DNA of 42,929 nt from Bacteroidales bacterium (lineage in GTDB: Bacteria > Bacteroidota > Bacteroidia > Bacteroidales > UBA932). Positions 27,652 through 36,948 of this stretch are shown here, piece after piece. The notes under the pieces were generated by a model. That model saw only the letters and a list, made by a program, of their open reading frames with translations, made no database searches and was not told the origin of the DNA. The position numbers and the translations under genes are program-made. The stretch covers positions 1 through 42,929 of the forward strand of contig DUNA01000083.1 of the NCBI GenBank assembly GCA_012839605.1. Direction: 5' to 3'. The stretch's first letter is position 1. Every line of letters begins with the position of its first letter.

Positions 27652-29325
27652 ATGCTATCTAAAAAATCTTTCCTCATGGTTTGCATCATGTTGCTGACAG
27701 CATTGTATGCAAACGCTCAGGATATTACCGTAAGAGGTAATGTGGTAGATAAAACAGGGCCATTGGTCGGTGTAACCGTTCTTGTCCAAGGAACAGAAAC
27801 GTTGGTTTCAACAGATTTGGATGGGAATTTCACCATCAGGGCTCCGTCAGATGGCGTACTCTCCTTTTCGTCTTTAGGATACAAGACGCTCCATGTTCCT
27901 ATTAACGGAAGAGCACGCATTGATGTGTCTATGGAAGAAGAAGCTTTGTTGTTGCAAGACCTTGTTGTTGTTGGCTTTGGGGTTCAAAAGAAAGAGAACC
28001 TGACCGGAGCCGTTTCTTCTATAGATGTAGAGAAAACGTTGGCAGCACGCCCTATTGCAGACGTAGGACGCGGATTGCAGGGAACCACACCCGGTCTTTC
28101 CATTTTGGTGGGAAGCGGTGAAGTGGGATCTGACCCGCTTATGAAAATTAGGGGACACTTTGCGTCTATACAAGGTAGTTCAAATCCTCTGATTTTATTG
28201 GATAACGTGGAAATACCAAGTATCCAAATGGTCAACCCGGATGATATTGAATCCATTTCCGTGTTGAAAGACGCAGCTTCTGCTTCTATTTACGGCTCAA
28301 AGGCCGCATTTGGGGTTATTTTGATTACCACCAAAAAAGGAGCTCCTACAGAAAGAGTACAAGTCACCTACTCTGCAAATATGGCTTTCCAAAACCCGTC
28401 CAAAAAATTTGAGATGGGAGCGGTAGACGCGTTGGAATATACGGTAGAAGCAGCCGAGCGTATTGGAACGACTACTCCTACGGGGGCCTTCTGGCTGATT
28501 GACCGCAAGGGGTGGGAAGAAGCGGTGGCTTGGCAAAAAACGTATGGCAATACAGTTAAAGCCAACGATCCCATGGTATACGGACGTGACTGGTATGTAA
28601 ATGCGAACAATCAGAAAATAGGTGTTCGTACGTATGAACCCTATCAATACATGCTTAGGGAATGGGCGCCCACACAGTTGCACAACTTGTCCGTCACGGG
28701 TAAAGCGGGACGTACAGATTTTAACGTATCGTTGGGCTACTTGGACCAAAACGGTATGATGAAAACAGCCAAACACGATGATTTCAGACGTTGGAACGGT
28801 TCTATCCGTTTAAAAACGAATGTGAACAAATGGTTGTCTGTTCATGCCGGAGCTATGTATTCTAAGCGCGACAAGCGGTATGCATACGCCACCAACTCTA
28901 CTACGGCCGACGTATGGTACTACATGTTCCGTTGGGGACCCACCTTCCCCTGGGTAGACGAAGACAACGGGAATCCTACCAGGAACCCTGTGTACGAAAC
29001 GTCTTCTGCCAATACGGCCAGCCGTGTAGCCAATTATTCAAGCTTTAACGCGGGGTTGACCATCACGCCTCTTGAAAATTGGGATATACGTTTGGACTAT
29101 ACGCATGCCAATCAAGAATTTGTCATCAACCGTCCCGGATACAGCTTTACGGCCGGTAATACATGGAGTGCAGCCGTACCTCGTTACAAAGAAGACGGAA
29201 CGCGTTTGTATGTGAACGATAGAGGACAGCATGTATCTGCTTCAGACGCAGGAGCCATGCCGGCTTATCAACTGGACCACCACAATTATACGGCACCGGG
29301 AGGCAATCCGGATCATATATATTAG
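27652..29325 (+). CDS. SusC-family transporter (second pair), N-terminal part before a frameshift
   Basis: This is the first 557 residues of a second SusC protein: signal peptide (cut near YANAQ, residue 23), carboxypeptidase-regulatory-like domain (VRGNVVDKTGPLVGVTVLVQ), plug domain with PLILLDNVEIP and DIESISVLKDAASASIYGSKA, and the first part of the barrel. The frame ends at a TAG (29323-29325) just after an (AT)4 run at 29315-29322, reading GNPDHIY-stop. Removing one base there would join it smoothly to the following frame (HIYRYTENTMRN) and give about 1125 residues. It is either a recent pseudogene, a slippage-switched gene or a sequence error. Confidence 0.9.
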   Translation: MLSKKSFLMVCIMLLTALYANAQDITVRGNVVDKTGPLVGVTVLVQGTETLVSTDLDGNFTIRAPSDGVLSFSSLGYKTLHVPINGRARIDVSMEEEALLLQDLVVVGFGVQKKENLTGAVSSIDVEKTLAARPIADVGRGLQGTTPGLSILVGSGEVGSDPLMKIRGHFASIQGSSNPLILLDNVEIPSIQMVNPDDIESISVLKDAASASIYGSKAAFGVILITTKKGAPTERVQVTYSANMAFQNPSKKFEMGAVDALEYTVEAAERIGTTTPTGAFWLIDRKGWEEAVAWQKTYGNTVKANDPMVYGRDWYVNANNQKIGVRTYEPYQYMLREWAPTQLHNLSVTGKAGRTDFNVSLGYLDQNGMMKTAKHDDFRRWNGSIRLKTNVNKWLSVHAGAMYSKRDKRYAYATNSTTADVWYYMFRWGPTFPWVDEDNGNPTRNPVYETSSANTASRVANYSSFNAGLTITPLENWDIRLDYTHANQEFVINRPGYSFTAGNTWSAAVPRYKEDGTRLYVNDRGQHVSASDAGAMPAYQLDHHNYTAPGGNPDHIY

Positions 29326-29341
29326 GTATACAGAGAACACC

Positions 29342-31030
29342 ATGCGTAATACGGTCAACTTGACGTCTAATTACTTTTTGCAATTAGGCGAAAACCACTC
29401 TATGAATTTCTTGGTGGGTATGAGTGCCGTAACGTATGACTTTGGTTCGCATTGGGCACAAAAAACGACTTTGATTGATGTGGCTAACCCGCAATTCTCT
29501 CTGGCAACAGGAACACAAACTTCCGGTGGATCGGAAGCTTGGGAATCACAGTTGGGGTATTTTGCACGTGCCAATTACAATTATGCAGAGAAATATTTGA
29601 TAGAAGCCAATATCCGTTACGACGGAACGTCCAAGTTCCCCGGTCATATGCAATGGAGATGGTATCCTTCTTTTTCAGCCGGATGGCGTATGATGCAAGA
29701 ACCGTGGATGCAATGGGCAAAGCCCATTATGAGCAGCATGAAACTGCGTGCTTCTTGGGGTAGCATTGGTGACCAAACGGTAAGCAATGCGTTGTATGTA
29801 CCTACCATGAGTAGTGTAACTTCGCTTTGGTTGCAAAGCGGCTCCAAATTGGTGTACTACGGAACGCCTGCAGCTGTTTCTGCAGCCATCACGTGGCAAG
29901 ATATTACGACGTTGGACGTTGGATTTGATGCACGATTCTTCAACAGTGCATTGGGCATTTCCTTTGACTGGTTTCAGCGTGATACGGAAAACATGATTGT
30001 CCCCTCGGAAGGCATTCCGCCTACATATGGAACGAGTGCTCCGCGTGGCAACTTTGGGTCCTTACGTACTCGCGGATGGGAAGTAGCGGTGGACTTTGGT
30101 TACGCCTTTGGAAACGGATTGATTTTGAGTGCGTTGGTTACACTGGCCGATGCCACTACAAAAATCACGAAGTACGGAACAACTACCAGTATTGATGACT
30201 GGTACGTAGGCAAAACGTACGGAGAAATTTGGGGGTATGAAACGGACAGACTGTATCAGAATGACGACTTTGAGTACGACGGTGCAGGGAACTTAGTACT
30301 TGTTACTTCCAAAGACGGGTACCAAGTGTATAAAACAAAAGACGGCGTAACGCAAGGAAGATTGCAGAATAGCGCCAACTTTAAATTTGGGCCGGGTGAC
30401 GTCAAGTTCAAAGACTTGGACGGAGACGGTGTCATCAGCCCGGGTAGCCGTTTGATTGACGACCACGGTGACTTGAAGGTTATTGGAAACTCTACACCTC
30501 GTTACGAATACGGTTTCCGCTTGGGAGCTGAATACAGAGGTTTTGACCTGCAGGTATTCTTCCAAGGAGTGGGACAGCGCCACATTTGGGGTAACAGTTC
30601 CATGACCATTGCAGGGTACAACTCGGGAGACGGAGCTCAAGCCCAGGCCATTGCCGGGAACTTCTGGAAACCGGATCGTACAGACGCATTCTATCCCAGA
30701 CCTTATAATAACGCCAACAGCAATAGTAACAACAACATGCAAGTGCAAACGCGCTATCTGTTAGATATGTCTTACCTGAGAATGAAAAACCTCACAGTAG
30801 GATATGCCTTACCGGCTGCTTGGACTAGAAAAGCCAATATTAGCAAATTGCGTGTGTACGTGGCCCTAGAAAACTTCCTGACTTTTGACAACCTTATGGG
30901 ACTTCCTATAGACCCTGAGGAAGTAGCAGGATATTCTGTATATAATACATCCAATTACAATACAGGTAGAACGGGAGTAGGAACGCCTACTTTCAAAACT
31001 GCATCGGTTGGTGTTCAAGTTAACTTCTAA
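29342..31030 (+). CDS. SusC-family transporter (second pair), C-terminal barrel part after the frameshift
   Basis: The remaining barrel of the second SusC continues in the +1 frame. Sequence homologous in pattern to the first SusC starts around RYTENTMRNTVNLTSNYFLQ and runs through YAEKYLIEANIRYDGTSKF, FKDLDGDGVISPGSRLID and the aromatic C-terminus VGVQVNF. The ATG at 29342 is simply the first Met after the break; the frame stays open further upstream (from about 29231) as an overlap shadow. On its own this fragment lacks signal, plug and part of the barrel and should not be functional. Confidence 0.85.
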   Translation: MRNTVNLTSNYFLQLGENHSMNFLVGMSAVTYDFGSHWAQKTTLIDVANPQFSLATGTQTSGGSEAWESQLGYFARANYNYAEKYLIEANIRYDGTSKFPGHMQWRWYPSFSAGWRMMQEPWMQWAKPIMSSMKLRASWGSIGDQTVSNALYVPTMSSVTSLWLQSGSKLVYYGTPAAVSAAITWQDITTLDVGFDARFFNSALGISFDWFQRDTENMIVPSEGIPPTYGTSAPRGNFGSLRTRGWEVAVDFGYAFGNGLILSALVTLADATTKITKYGTTTSIDDWYVGKTYGEIWGYETDRLYQNDDFEYDGAGNLVLVTSKDGYQVYKTKDGVTQGRLQNSANFKFGPGDVKFKDLDGDGVISPGSRLIDDHGDLKVIGNSTPRYEYGFRLGAEYRGFDLQVFFQGVGQRHIWGNSSMTIAGYNSGDGAQAQAIAGNFWKPDRTDAFYPRPYNNANSNSNNNMQVQTRYLLDMSYLRMKNLTVGYALPAAWTRKANISKLRVYVALENFLTFDNLMGLPIDPEEVAGYSVYNTSNYNTGRTGVGTPTFKTASVGVQVNF

Positions 31031-31036
31031 AGAAAT

Positions 31037-32875
31037 ATGACGATGAAAAAATATATACTATTATTGGTATCATTGACTGCCCTTACTTTGGCAGGATGTA
31101 GTGATTTTTTGGATCGTCCGCAAAAATCTGCGATGGACGACACCAACTACTGGACCAATGAAAACAACTTGCGATTCTTTGCCAACGGGTACTACATAAA
31201 TTACTTTACCGGGTATTACTCGGGTTGGAGTGTACCTTACGTACCTTTACGCGGGTATTATTTTAGCGATGACTTTACCAGTGCAGGTACACAAAGCCAT
31301 TTTGAAACGGCTGCCCCGTCTTCGCGATACGGTACCACTGAAACGCCTAGTATGCTTACTCAATACTCAGGACCGAACTGGAACTTTGCTTGGGTGAGAA
31401 AATCCAATCTCTTCCTAGATAGGATCAATACCATGAATGAAAACGGATATCTCTCAGAAGAGATGCACAAGCACTGGTCTGCTGTTGCCCGTTTCTTCAG
31501 AGGGTATGAGTACAGCCGTCTGGTGAATGTTTTTGGAGATGTACCTTATTATGATTTTGTGGTAGACGATACAGATATGGAAGAACTGTATAAAGACCGT
31601 CAGGATCGTTCCATAGCTATGAACGGCGTATACGATGATTTTGTATACGTACTGGATAATATGCGTTTAAACGATGGAACCAATTTCTTGAACAGGTACA
31701 TTGCTGCCGGCTTCATATCGCGCTTTATGCTCTTTGAAGGCACATGGCAAAAATACCACAACAACAACCAGGAACTGGCCAAAAAATACTTGAATTTGGC
31801 TGTCAGAGCAGGTGACTTTGTCATCAATTCCGGACAATTCGTATTTGACACAGATTTCCGCTCTCTCTTTGGTTCGGAAAACTTAGCCGGTATGAAGGAA
31901 GTGCTCATGTACAGACATTACAGTGTGGCTGAAGCTGTATTACACCACGTGGCTTCTTATTCCAACTTGAATGAAAGCCAAGCCACGGCACCCAACTTGG
32001 CCCTGGCCAAATCTTTCATTTGTAATGACGGCAATCCTTATGCTCTTTCTCCTATAGAAAATGCAAATGTGTTGGATTTAGGAAATATGGTGCTTACCCG
32101 TGACCCCAGATTTGAAGCTACGTTCCACAATGAACCCATGATTTCTTCCGCTACCTTGCTCTATGCCTGTAAATTTATAGACAGAGAGGGTGTCACGTAT
32201 TACGGAAGAACCGTGCCTCCAAAATACGGTTCCAATACGAACACAAACGGGTATCCCGTTATGAGGTATGCAGAAGTGGTTTTAAACTGGATAGAGGCAA
32301 AAGCTGAACTGGCCACCATGGGAGGCGCAGCCGTAACACAGGCAGATTTGGATGCTTCCATAAACGCTATACGTAACAGACCTTTGGATCAAACGGCTAT
32401 AGACAGGGGCGTACAAAAAACGGCTCCTATGAGCATAAGCAATATACCCGACGATCCGGAGCGTGATCCCGATGTGATACCTCTCCTGTGGGAGATACGC
32501 AGGGAGCGTAGAATGGAATTTGTTTACGAACATACGCGCTTGTTGGATATCAAACGCTGGAAGAAGATTGATTACATGAGCGGTGCCAAGAACCCCGATA
32601 TCTTGCGTGGACTGTGGATAAACTTCCAGGAAGAACTGCCTACCTGGCTTATTCCTTCAAAAGAAGGCGTCCTTCAAGTAGAACTAACCGACGGAACTAT
32701 TCTTACGTATGACGGAAGCAATGGTGACCATATGGTTGGATATTACATACCGCAAGCTATAGCAGATAGAAATGCATTTACAGACAGGGTATACCTGGCA
32801 CCTCTTGGGAATGCACAAATAGATGCTTATAAAGACAAAGGGTATGTGCTGACACAAAATCCCGGCTGGAATTAA
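31037..32875 (+). CDS. SusD/RagB-family outer-membrane lipoprotein (second pair)
   Basis: This 612-residue partner of the second SusC has a lipoprotein signal (TALTLAGC, Cys19 or 21 depending on the start) followed by SDFLDRPQKS. The N-terminal stretch, NYWTNENNLRFFANGYY, is typical of the family. The late region YAEVVLNWIEAKAEL, then IRRERRMEFVYEHTRLLDIKRW, is the well-known SusD signature. Starts at 31037 (MTMKK) and 31043 (MKK) are both possible. It begins six bases after the susC stop and is intact despite the susC frameshift. Ligand unknown. Confidence 0.94.
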   Translation: MTMKKYILLLVSLTALTLAGCSDFLDRPQKSAMDDTNYWTNENNLRFFANGYYINYFTGYYSGWSVPYVPLRGYYFSDDFTSAGTQSHFETAAPSSRYGTTETPSMLTQYSGPNWNFAWVRKSNLFLDRINTMNENGYLSEEMHKHWSAVARFFRGYEYSRLVNVFGDVPYYDFVVDDTDMEELYKDRQDRSIAMNGVYDDFVYVLDNMRLNDGTNFLNRYIAAGFISRFMLFEGTWQKYHNNNQELAKKYLNLAVRAGDFVINSGQFVFDTDFRSLFGSENLAGMKEVLMYRHYSVAEAVLHHVASYSNLNESQATAPNLALAKSFICNDGNPYALSPIENANVLDLGNMVLTRDPRFEATFHNEPMISSATLLYACKFIDREGVTYYGRTVPPKYGSNTNTNGYPVMRYAEVVLNWIEAKAELATMGGAAVTQADLDASINAIRNRPLDQTAIDRGVQKTAPMSISNIPDDPERDPDVIPLLWEIRRERRMEFVYEHTRLLDIKRWKKIDYMSGAKNPDILRGLWINFQEELPTWLIPSKEGVLQVELTDGTILTYDGSNGDHMVGYYIPQAIADRNAFTDRVYLAPLGNAQIDAYKDKGYVLTQNPGWN

Positions 32876-32891
32876 GCAATAGGGATAAAAG

Positions 32892-32924
32892 AAAAAAACC
32901 GGCTTTCAAGGCCGGTTTTTTTTT
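32892..32924. terminator. bidirectional terminator between susD and tsf
   Basis: AACCGGCTT pairs with AAGGCCGGTT-type sequence (one T-G pair) around a TCA loop, with an A7 run on one side and a T9 run on the other. It can serve both convergent genes. Confidence 0.88.
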
Positions 32925-32939
32925 ATCGTTTTATGAGAG

Positions 32940-33764
32940 TTAGTCGTTTAGTGAAAACCTCACAAAACCTGTAACTTTTACCTCGGGGTCTACACCTTTC
33001 AGGTATTCCTTCACAGTAATCTTTCCGTCTTTTACAAAGACTTGGTCTTCTAAAGTAGACTCTTTAAAAAATCTGTTCAATTTGCCTTGGGCAATTCTTT
33101 CTACCATGGCTTCCGGCTTGCCTTCTTGGCGTATTTGTTCGCGGTAAATATGGAGCTCTTTCTCTATCACATCTTGAGGACAGGAGTCGCGATCTATAGA
33201 CACGGGAGCCATAGCTGTAATTTGCATGGCTATTTCCTTAGCTGCTTCTTCCGGAATGGGTTTGTTAAAACCAACAACGGTACCCAGCTTGTTGTTCATG
33301 TGGATGTAGGAGCCCAAATAAGGAGCTTCCAATTTGTTGTAAAAAGGAATGGCGTGTTTTTCTCCGCTTTTCCCTGTCTGATGGGTAACGGCTTCTTCTA
33401 TGGATCCTTTCTCAAAGGGCAAGATCATGAGTTCTTCCAAATTGGCAGGCATATGTTCCAGTGCAGTATTAGCAATACCTAAAGCCAGTTCTTGAAACTC
33501 GGGGTTTTTAGAAACAAAGTCAGTTTCGCAACCCAAGCAAACTACGATACCTTTTGTTTTGTCTTCATTTGTAAGTGCAACAACAGCACCTTCCGTAGTG
33601 TCACGGTCTGCTCTTTTGGCAGCAACCAATTTTCCTTTTTCTCTTATGATTTCCTGTGCACGATCAAAATCTCCTTTGGCTTCTACAAGAGCGTTCTTGC
33701 AGTCCATCATTCCAGCACCGGTCATTTTGCGTAATTTTGCTACATCAGCGGCTTTTATTTCCAT
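32940..33764 (-). CDS. tsf: elongation factor Ts
   Basis: EF-Ts recycles EF-Tu by GDP release. The 274-residue protein has the UBA-like N-terminus with MTGAGMMDCKNALVEAKGDF, the conserved GCETDFVSKN near residues 78-87, and a C-terminal dimerisation region. It follows rpsB by 14 bases on the same strand, the common bacterial order. Confidence 0.97.
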   Translation of the reverse strand: MEIKAADVAKLRKMTGAGMMDCKNALVEAKGDFDRAQEIIREKGKLVAAKRADRDTTEGAVVALTNEDKTKGIVVCLGCETDFVSKNPEFQELALGIANTALEHMPANLEELMILPFEKGSIEEAVTHQTGKSGEKHAIPFYNKLEAPYLGSYIHMNNKLGTVVGFNKPIPEEAAKEIAMQITAMAPVSIDRDSCPQDVIEKELHIYREQIRQEGKPEAMVERIAQGKLNRFFKESTLEDQVFVKDGKITVKEYLKGVDPEVKVTGFVRFSLND

Positions 33765-33778
33765 ATATAATTTAGATT

Positions 33779-34846
33779 TTATTCGTTTTTATCTTTCGGC
33801 TTCTCTTCACTCTTCACTTCTTTCTCTTCACTCTTCACTTCCTCACTCTTCACTTCCTCACTCTTCACTTCCTTCACTTCCTTCACTTCCTTCACTTCCT
33901 TCACTTCTACCGGTTCTTCTTTCTTCTCTACCGGAGCCGATTCTTTCTTAGCGGGTTCTGCTTTCTCTTCACTCTTCACCTCTTCACTCTTCACCTCTTC
34001 ACTCTTCACCTCTTTCTCTTCACTCTTCACCTCTTCACTCTTCACTTCCGTCACCTCCTTCACCTCCTCCGTACGTTGGCGACGTGCACGTGTACGTTTT
34101 ACAGGAACAATCTCTTCGTCTTCTTTTTGTTCAAAGGGAACCTCTTTCTCTCTTTCCAATTTGCGTTCCTCCAAGCCTTCCTGTATGGCATCGCGTATAA
34201 TAGTAACTATGAGTGCTATTGATTTTGCTGCATCGTCGTTTGAAGGTATTACATAATCTATGGGAGTAGGGTCACAGCAGGTGTCTACCATAGCAATAAT
34301 TGGAATATTCAGGCGGGTAGCTTCTTTTACGGCGTTTACCTCTTTTTGAATATCCACTATAAACAAGGCAGAAGGCAGACGGTTGAGGTCTGCAATGGAG
34401 CCTAAGTTTTTCTCCAATTTGGCTCTTTGACGAGTTACTTGAAGACGTTCGCGTTTGGCAAGAGTTTCAAACGTACCGTCAGACATCATTCTGTCTATGG
34501 TATTCATTTTTTTAACGGCTTTACGTATGGTGGGGAAGTTGGTTAACATTCCACCGGGCCAACGCTCCGTTACATAAGGCATATTCACAGACTCAGCTGC
34601 TTCTGCCACAATTTCTTTTGCTTGTTTTTTTGTAGCGACAAACAAGATTTTTCTTCCGGCTTTAGCCAGTTGTTTTGCTGCGTTTGCCGCCTCGTCTATT
34701 TTGACTATGGACTTGTGCAGGTCAATGATATGGATCCCGTTTCTTTCCATGAAGATATAAGGAGCCATTTTTGGATTCCATTTGCGTTTGAGGTGACCAA
34801 AATGTACACCTGCATCAAGAAGTTCCTGGAAATTTGTTCTTGGCAT
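33779..34846 (-). CDS. rpsB: 30S ribosomal protein S2 with a long repetitive acidic tail
   Basis: The first 250 or so residues are normal S2: LLDAGVHFGHLKRKWNPKM at the start, ATKKQAKEIVAEAA, ERWPGGMLTNF and a C-terminal DTCCDPTPIDYVIPSNDDA. After that comes a tail of about 95 residues made of nine VKSEE units, four VKE units and KE-rich linkers, giving 355 residues in all. The DNA of the tail is a tandem repeat of pyrimidine heptamers on the + strand. The start is placed at 34846 (MPRTNFQELL); a longer frame from 34888 adds 14 residues atypical for S2. Confidence 0.95.
   Translation of the reverse strand: MPRTNFQELLDAGVHFGHLKRKWNPKMAPYIFMERNGIHIIDLHKSIVKIDEAANAAKQLAKAGRKILFVATKKQAKEIVAEAAESVNMPYVTERWPGGMLTNFPTIRKAVKKMNTIDRMMSDGTFETLAKRERLQVTRQRAKLEKNLGSIADLNRLPSALFIVDIQKEVNAVKEATRLNIPIIAMVDTCCDPTPIDYVIPSNDDAAKSIALIVTIIRDAIQEGLEERKLEREKEVPFEQKEDEEIVPVKRTRARRQRTEEVKEVTEVKSEEVKSEEKEVKSEEVKSEEVKSEEKAEPAKKESAPVEKKEEPVEVKEVKEVKEVKEVKSEEVKSEEVKSEEKEVKSEEKPKDKNE
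33801..34068. repeat. heptamer-based tandem repeats in the rpsB tail
   Basis: Two blocks (33801-33909 and 33961-34068) consist of CTCTTCA/CTTCACT-like heptamers on the + strand, mostly arranged as 7+8-base pairs (15 bases, five codons, VKSEE on the - strand). The first block ends in 9-base units (VKE). A segment of about 50 bases encoding EPAKKESAPVEKKEEPVE separates them. Confidence 0.9.
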
Positions 34847-35004
34847 TACTAATTTGTTTTTGATTTTTGTTAATCCTCTTTTTTTCAATTAAAGGGTAGT
34901 GTTAAAGACAGTCCGCTTTAATTATTCCGCGACAACCGAAACAACCGGTAGCAAAAATTGATCGCAGTTGTTTTGACAATTGCCGTGCATTTGAAAACCA
35001 GCTT
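34847..35004 (-). other. 158-base spacer between rpsI and rpsB
   Basis: No reading frame or RNA gene is visible. On the - strand it holds a direct repeat CGGTTGTTTCGGTTGTCG and a pyrimidine-A-rich stretch before rpsB. A leader that lets S2 control its own synthesis, as known in E. coli, could sit here, but I cannot draw a convincing structure or promoter. Confidence 0.4.
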
Positions 35005-35394
35005 TTAACGTTTGCTGAATTGAAAGCGTTTGCGCGCTCCGGGTTGTCCGGGTTTTTTACGCTCTACTTCACGGGCGTCGCGTGTAAGCATTCCGTTTGA
35101 TTTTAAAATACCACGGTATGCTTCCGCATCTATTTTGCATAAGGCACGTGCAATAGCCAGGCGTAAAGCTTCTGCCTGTCCTTTTACACCACCGCCTACC
35201 ATATTGACTTTTACATCAAATTGGGAAACCGTTCCTGTAAGTTCTAATGCCTGACGGGCAATATACTGCAGGGTGTCTTCTTTAAAATAGTTTTCCAAAG
35301 GACGATCATTGATGATGATGTTTCCTTTTCCGGGTTGAACGTAAACGCGAGCAACGGCTGATTTTCTTCTTCCAAGGGCGTTGATTACTTCCAT
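35005..35394 (-). CDS. rpsI: 30S ribosomal protein S9
   Basis: S9 reaches the P-site tRNA with its C-terminal tail. The 129-residue protein starts [22 protein letters not shown] and ends with [17 protein letters not shown], the conserved basic tail. [20 protein letters not shown] is the core. It follows rplM by seven bases. Confidence 0.97.
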   Translation of the reverse strand: MEVINALGRRKSAVARVYVQPGKGNIIINDRPLENYFKEDTLQYIARQALELTGTVSQFDVKVNMVGGGVKGQAEALRLAIARALCKIDAEAYRGILKSNGMLTRDAREVERKKPGQPGARKRFQFSKR

Positions 35395-35401
35395 GCTCTG
35401 T

Positions 35402-35854
35402 TTAGTTTTCGTTTAATTTAATTTGTTTTGGTTCTTGTGCCTGGTGAGGGTGTTCCGGACCTTCGTATACATAAAGGTTGCGGAAAAGCTCAGAACCCAG
35501 GCGTGTTTTGGGGAGCATACCTTTCACGGCACGTTCCACAAGAGCAAGCGGTCTGCGCTTTTGCAGCTCTTTGGCTGTCTCTGTACGTTGACCGCCAGGG
35601 TATCCGGTGTGCCGGACGTACGTTTTTTGGTCCAGCTTGTTACCCGTCAGGCGGATTTTTTCTGCATTGATAATGATTACGTTATCTCCGCAGTCCACAT
35701 GAGGGGTGAAATTGGGTTTGTGCTTGCCGCGTAGCATATATGCAACTTTTGTGGCAAGGCGTCCCAATACCTGATCTGTAGCATCAATAACTACCCATTC
35801 TTTTGTAACGGTAGCTTTGTTGGCGCTTACAGTCTTGTAGGATAATGTGTTCAC
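35402..35854 (-). CDS. rplM: 50S ribosomal protein L13
   Basis: L13 is an early-assembling 23S rRNA-binding protein. The 150-residue protein has [47 protein letters not shown] and a final [14 protein letters not shown]. It is first in the rplM-rpsI-rpsB-tsf series and has its own promoter that overlaps the end of pfkA. Confidence 0.97.
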   Translation of the reverse strand: MNTLSYKTVSANKATVTKEWVVIDATDQVLGRLATKVAYMLRGKHKPNFTPHVDCGDNVIIINAEKIRLTGNKLDQKTYVRHTGYPGGQRTETAKELQKRRPLALVERAVKGMLPKTRLGSELFRNLYVYEGPEHPHQAQEPKQIKLNEN

Positions 35855-35891
35855 CTGGTTTGTTTTTAGAAATTACTGAAATATATTACAA

Positions 35892-35942
35892 CCCCTAAAA
35901 TTAAAGGGGCTGCAAAGATACTACTTTTTTCTAGAAATCAAA
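35892..35942 (-). promoter_or_regulatory. rplM promoter and small leader hairpin
   Basis: On the - strand, TTTG (35942-35939) and TATCTTTG (35920-35913) are 18 bases apart, fitting the Bacteroidota consensus. The -33 element overlaps the pfkA stop codon. Just downstream, CCCCT/AGGGG (35909-35892) forms a 5-bp hairpin near the 5' end of the leader, without a following U run. It could be the start of a regulatory leader. Confidence 0.65.
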
Positions 35943-36918
35943 GCGATAGTATGTATGCAATCTCTACCATTCGCTTGTTTATTTCACAATGACGTGAACA
36001 AGCTTCTTCAAAGGAAGTGTATACGGTTTGATCGTTTCTCCTGCCTACCATAACACCTTTTTCTCCATTTATAAGAGCTACTACGGCATCATGGCCTAAC
36101 AGTCCGCCTAAAATACGGTCGTTTGCAGTAGGTGCTCCTCCGCGTTGAATATGCCCCAAGGTAGTGACGCGTGTTTCGTATTGTGGGAGGCGTTTTTTGA
36201 CTTGGGTGGCAATTTCTGCTGCTCCTCCGTGCTCTCCCCCTTCGGCTACGATGATGATGCCCGAGGTTTTGTTGGCACGTCGTTCCATTTCCAGATAATT
36301 GCACAACTGGTCAATTGTTGTAGGGATTTCCGGGATTAATGTAGCTTCTGCTCCGGAGGATATAGAGGTGTTCAAGGCAATGAAACCGGCGTCTCTGCCC
36401 ATTACTTCCACAAAAAACACCATGTTGTGCGAATCGGCCGTGTCCCTTAATTTATCAACGGCCCTGACGGCTGTGTTGACAGCCGTATCAAAGCCTATGG
36501 TGCAATCTGTTCCGTAGATGTCGTTGTCTATCGTTCCGGGAATGCCTACAACGGGGATTCCCATTTCTTTACAGATGGTATCTGCTCCGCGAAACGACCC
36601 GTTACCGCCAACGACAATAAGGGCATCAATTCCTTGGTTTCTGATGTTTTCATAAGCAATGGCGCGCGCTTCCGGTTGTAAGAATTGCGGACATCGTGTA
36701 GATTTGAGGAACGTACCTCCTGTAGATATTTTTTGTGAAACGGAATGGCTTTGTAACGGAATAAAGAGATTGTTCAACAAACCGAAAAATCCGTATTTTA
36801 CTCCCACTACTTCACATGAATGGTAAATAGCCGTTCTAACAACAGCTCTTATAGCGGCATTCATACCCGGGGCATCGCCTCCCGAGGTGAGGATTCCAAT
36901 AGTTTTGATGTTTTTCAT
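35938..36918 (-). CDS. pfkA: 6-phosphofructokinase
   Basis: The enzyme phosphorylates fructose 6-phosphate in glycolysis. The 326-residue protein has GILTSGGDAPGMNAAIRAVV (phosphate-donor loop), the catalytic PGTIDNDIYGTD, VEVMGRDAGF and LGHIQRGGAPTANDR. The usual GGDGS reads GGNGSFRGAD, with Asn for the Mg-binding Asp of the E. coli enzyme; I believe this occurs in other Bacteroidota PFKs. Gly in that loop is what ATP-dependent enzymes have, but PPi use is not fully excluded. A TATTTTTG box lies only seven bases upstream of its ATG. Confidence 0.93.
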   Translation of the reverse strand: MKNIKTIGILTSGGDAPGMNAAIRAVVRTAIYHSCEVVGVKYGFFGLLNNLFIPLQSHSVSQKISTGGTFLKSTRCPQFLQPEARAIAYENIRNQGIDALIVVGGNGSFRGADTICKEMGIPVVGIPGTIDNDIYGTDCTIGFDTAVNTAVRAVDKLRDTADSHNMVFFVEVMGRDAGFIALNTSISSGAEATLIPEIPTTIDQLCNYLEMERRANKTSGIIIVAEGGEHGGAAEIATQVKKRLPQYETRVTTLGHIQRGGAPTANDRILGGLLGHDAVVALINGEKGVMVGRRNDQTVYTSFEEACSRHCEINKRMVEIAYILSL

Positions 36919-36925
36919 AGGCTTA

Positions 36926-36948
36926 CAAAAATAGAAAAATTATCTTTG
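36926..36948. promoter_or_regulatory. divergent pfkA/dusB -7 boxes
   Basis: Within the 34-base gap between the two starts, TATTTTTG reads on the - strand (36933-36926) and TATCTTTG on the + strand (36941-36948). Each fits TAnnTTTG. The start codons are seven and four bases past their boxes, so both transcripts would be almost leaderless, and each -33 region would overlap or adjoin the other gene's start. Confidence 0.6.

Noticed and set aside
22308-32875. Full polysaccharide utilisation locus
   Set aside because: Two SusC/SusD pairs are present but no adjacent glycoside hydrolase, lyase, sulfatase or regulator; the GH2 gene is over 6 kb away, beyond the ribosomal genes, so linkage is not supported.
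33801-34068. CRISPR-like array in the rpsB tail
   Set aside because: The units are 7-15 bases with no unique spacers and are in frame with S2; it is a coding tandem repeat.
36560-36620. Asn in place of Asp in the PfkA GGDGS loop
   Set aside because: I believe this variant occurs in other Bacteroidota phosphofructokinases, and the catalytic TIDND is intact, so I did not treat it as loss of function.
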